The notes under the pieces were generated by a model. That model was not told where the DNA came from and made no database searches. It was given only the letters and a program-made list of their open reading frames with translations. A stretch of 7,448 nt of DNA, taken from an uncultured Lachnospiraceae bacterium. GTDB lineage: Bacteria > Bacillota_A > Clostridia > Lachnospirales > Lachnospiraceae. The stretch lies in assembly GCA_902787595.1 (NCBI GenBank), contig CADAHD010000264.1, forward strand, positions 1 to 7,448. The letters are read 5' to 3'. Positions 6,445-7,448 of this stretch are shown here, piece by piece. The position numbers and the translations under genes were made by a program. Within the stretch, counting starts at the first letter, position 1. The number at the start of each line of letters is the position of its first letter.

Positions 6445-6479
6445 AAAGAAAAAACCGGGGTGGCCCCGGTTTTTTCTTT
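6445..6479. terminator. Bidirectional rho-independent terminator
   Basis: AAAGAAAAAACCGGGG (6445-6460) is perfectly complementary to 6464-6479 around a three-base TGG loop. The GC core (CCGGGG/CCCCGG) is flanked by A6 on one side and T6 on the other, so it gives a U tract on both strands. It lies 39 bases after the plus-strand SH3b stop and five bases beyond the minus-strand PBP stop, serving both convergent units. Confidence 0.95.
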
Positions 6480-6483
6480 AGTA

Positions 6484-7448
6484 TCAATACCCTTCCAGTG
6501 AGAATTCAAATCCCTGTTCTGCCAGTATTGCTAATTGCTCTTCCAATATCTGATGGTAATTCGGATCGGCAAAGAACTCGGGCGTATGCGGGCAGGAGGA
6601 TGGCGTAGCCGTACCGGCATTCACTCCTGTATGAAGTATTGCAGGTTCCTGGGTCTGCGTAGGCAGGGTCAGCACGCCGGGAACTTTGAAAGGACACATG
6701 CTGTCTGCAGGAAGTCCCGTAGCGGCGCATACAAGTCCGGAATAATGGAGGCTGCAGGTTTCTGTGGGGATGGTGCCCTCAGCAAAATATTCGGTCCTTA
6801 AACAGCCGCTGCACAGTTCGGGATTAGGCAGTTTGCCGGAGGCCGAACATATGGTGGCAGATGTTATTCCGTTCGGTACTTCAAATGATTTGTATTCAAG
6901 ATTCTCGTGCAGTTTTTTCATAACTGTCTTCCACATGGACTTTGAAAGGTTGCGGTCGCTGGAAGGCAGGTCGGCGTTGTTATCATATCCGGTCCAGGTA
7001 GTAGCGGTGTAGTAGGGAGTATATCCTGCAAACCACACATCTTTATAGCTTGAGGTGGTACCCGTTTTTCCGGCTATGGCCATGTTGCCGAAGTTTACGC
7101 CGCCACCGGTACCCTTTGTAACAACATCGACCATTGCGTCTGTTAACAGGAATGCAGTAGTTTCCTTGATAACGCGATGCTGTTCCTGTTTCTGGTTATT
7201 GTCTATCAGGACCTTTCCGTCGTGATCAACGATCTTTGTATAAAGTATGGGCTGCATATACATGCCGCCGTTTGCGATAGTGGCGTATGCGGCGTTAAGT
7301 TCCATATTGGTAACGCCGTCGGTGATACCACCCAGAGCCAGAGCCTGGTGCACATCGTTGACGACCCTGCCGTCTTCGGTGACCCTTCTTTCAACGAGAG
7401 TGGTAAAACCAAACTTTAAGAGGTAATCAAAGCCCAGCTGTGGACTGA
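6484..7448 (-). CDS. Class A penicillin-binding protein (PBP1A-like), C-terminal transpeptidase part
   Basis: The frame is open from the right edge and ends at TGA (6486-6484), giving 320 residues of a longer protein whose N-terminus is outside the window. Near the edge it has the PBP1A-like segment ALALGGITDGVT, then ELNAAYATIANGGMY. The KTGT motif of the transpeptidase active site (IAGKTGTTSSYKDVWFAGY) is encoded at 7068-7057. The Ser-x-x-Lys nucleophile, the SxN motif and the glycosyltransferase domain would lie upstream. The tail after the domain contains many Cys residues (ICSASG, CSGC, TETCSLH, CPF), a pattern I recall from Lachnospiraceae PBP1A; Cys pairing outside the membrane is plausible. 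The enzyme polymerises and crosslinks peptidoglycan at the outer face of the membrane. It is convergent with the sensor/SH3b genes; its promoter is not visible. GTG at 7353 is an internal Val codon, not the start. Confidence 0.93.
   Translation of the reverse strand, partial: SPQLGFDYLLKFGFTTLVERRVTEDGRVVNDVHQALALGGITDGVTNMELNAAYATIANGGMYMQPILYTKIVDHDGKVLIDNNQKQEQHRVIKETTAFLLTDAMVDVVTKGTGGGVNFGNMAIAGKTGTTSSYKDVWFAGYTPYYTATTWTGYDNNADLPSSDRNLSKSMWKTVMKKLHENLEYKSFEVPNGITSATICSASGKLPNPELCSGCLRTEYFAEGTIPTETCSLHYSGLVCAATGLPADSMCPFKVPGVLTLPTQTQEPAILHTGVNAGTATPSSCPHTPEFFADPNYHQILEEQLAILAEQGFEFSLEGY

Noticed and set aside
1..7448. Mobile elements, CRISPR arrays, tRNA or rRNA genes
   Set aside because: No transposase or integrase motifs, no regularly spaced DNA repeats, no terminal inverted repeats and no cloverleaf or rRNA-like sequence were found on reading.

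Overview
The window looks like chromosomal DNA from a low-to-mid GC Gram-positive, most probably a Clostridia member of the Lachnospiraceae type. The grounds are strong AGGAGG-type ribosome binding sites, sigma-A-like promoter spacing, an infC-rpmI-rplT operon behind a transcription attenuator, a class A penicillin-binding protein with the Cys-rich tail common in that group, and a tandem PAS-like sensor. The taxonomic call is inference from gene style, not from a marker comparison.

Left part (1-1099): the last codons of one membrane protein overlap a 339-residue polytopic membrane protein. The two C-terminal tails resemble each other, so this may be a tandem pair of GT-C-like (mannosyltransferase-type) proteins.

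Centre left (1083-2520): a translation operon. Its promoter starts inside the end of the membrane-protein gene and its -35/-10 spacer contains that gene's stop codon. A structured leader with an intrinsic attenuator (L20-leader type) precedes infC, which begins with the non-canonical codon AUU. rpmI (L35) and rplT (L20) follow, and a long GAAA-capped terminator closes the unit. Two layers of feedback are therefore visible or implied: attenuation, in related bacteria by L20, and start-codon discrimination by IF3.

Centre right (2546-6406): a GTG-started pepD (M20-family aminoacyl-histidine dipeptidase) is broken by a frameshift at about 3680-3690, where a conserved block appears to be missing. 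Next comes a 640-residue protein of one PAS-like domain plus four evenly spaced PAS-like repeats with no output domain. Last is a membrane-anchored SH3b protein. The genes are tightly spaced and probably co-transcribed. Two tandem hairpins end the unit.

Right end (6484-7448, minus strand): the C-terminal transpeptidase part of a class A penicillin-binding protein, convergent with the sensor/SH3b unit and sharing a near-perfect bidirectional terminator with it. No RNA genes, insertion sequences, CRISPR arrays, att sites or origins were seen, and no gene-free stretch exceeds about 170 bases. I did not find a convincing new multi-gene system. The output-less PAS array, the pepD lesion and the infC control region deserve the closest look.
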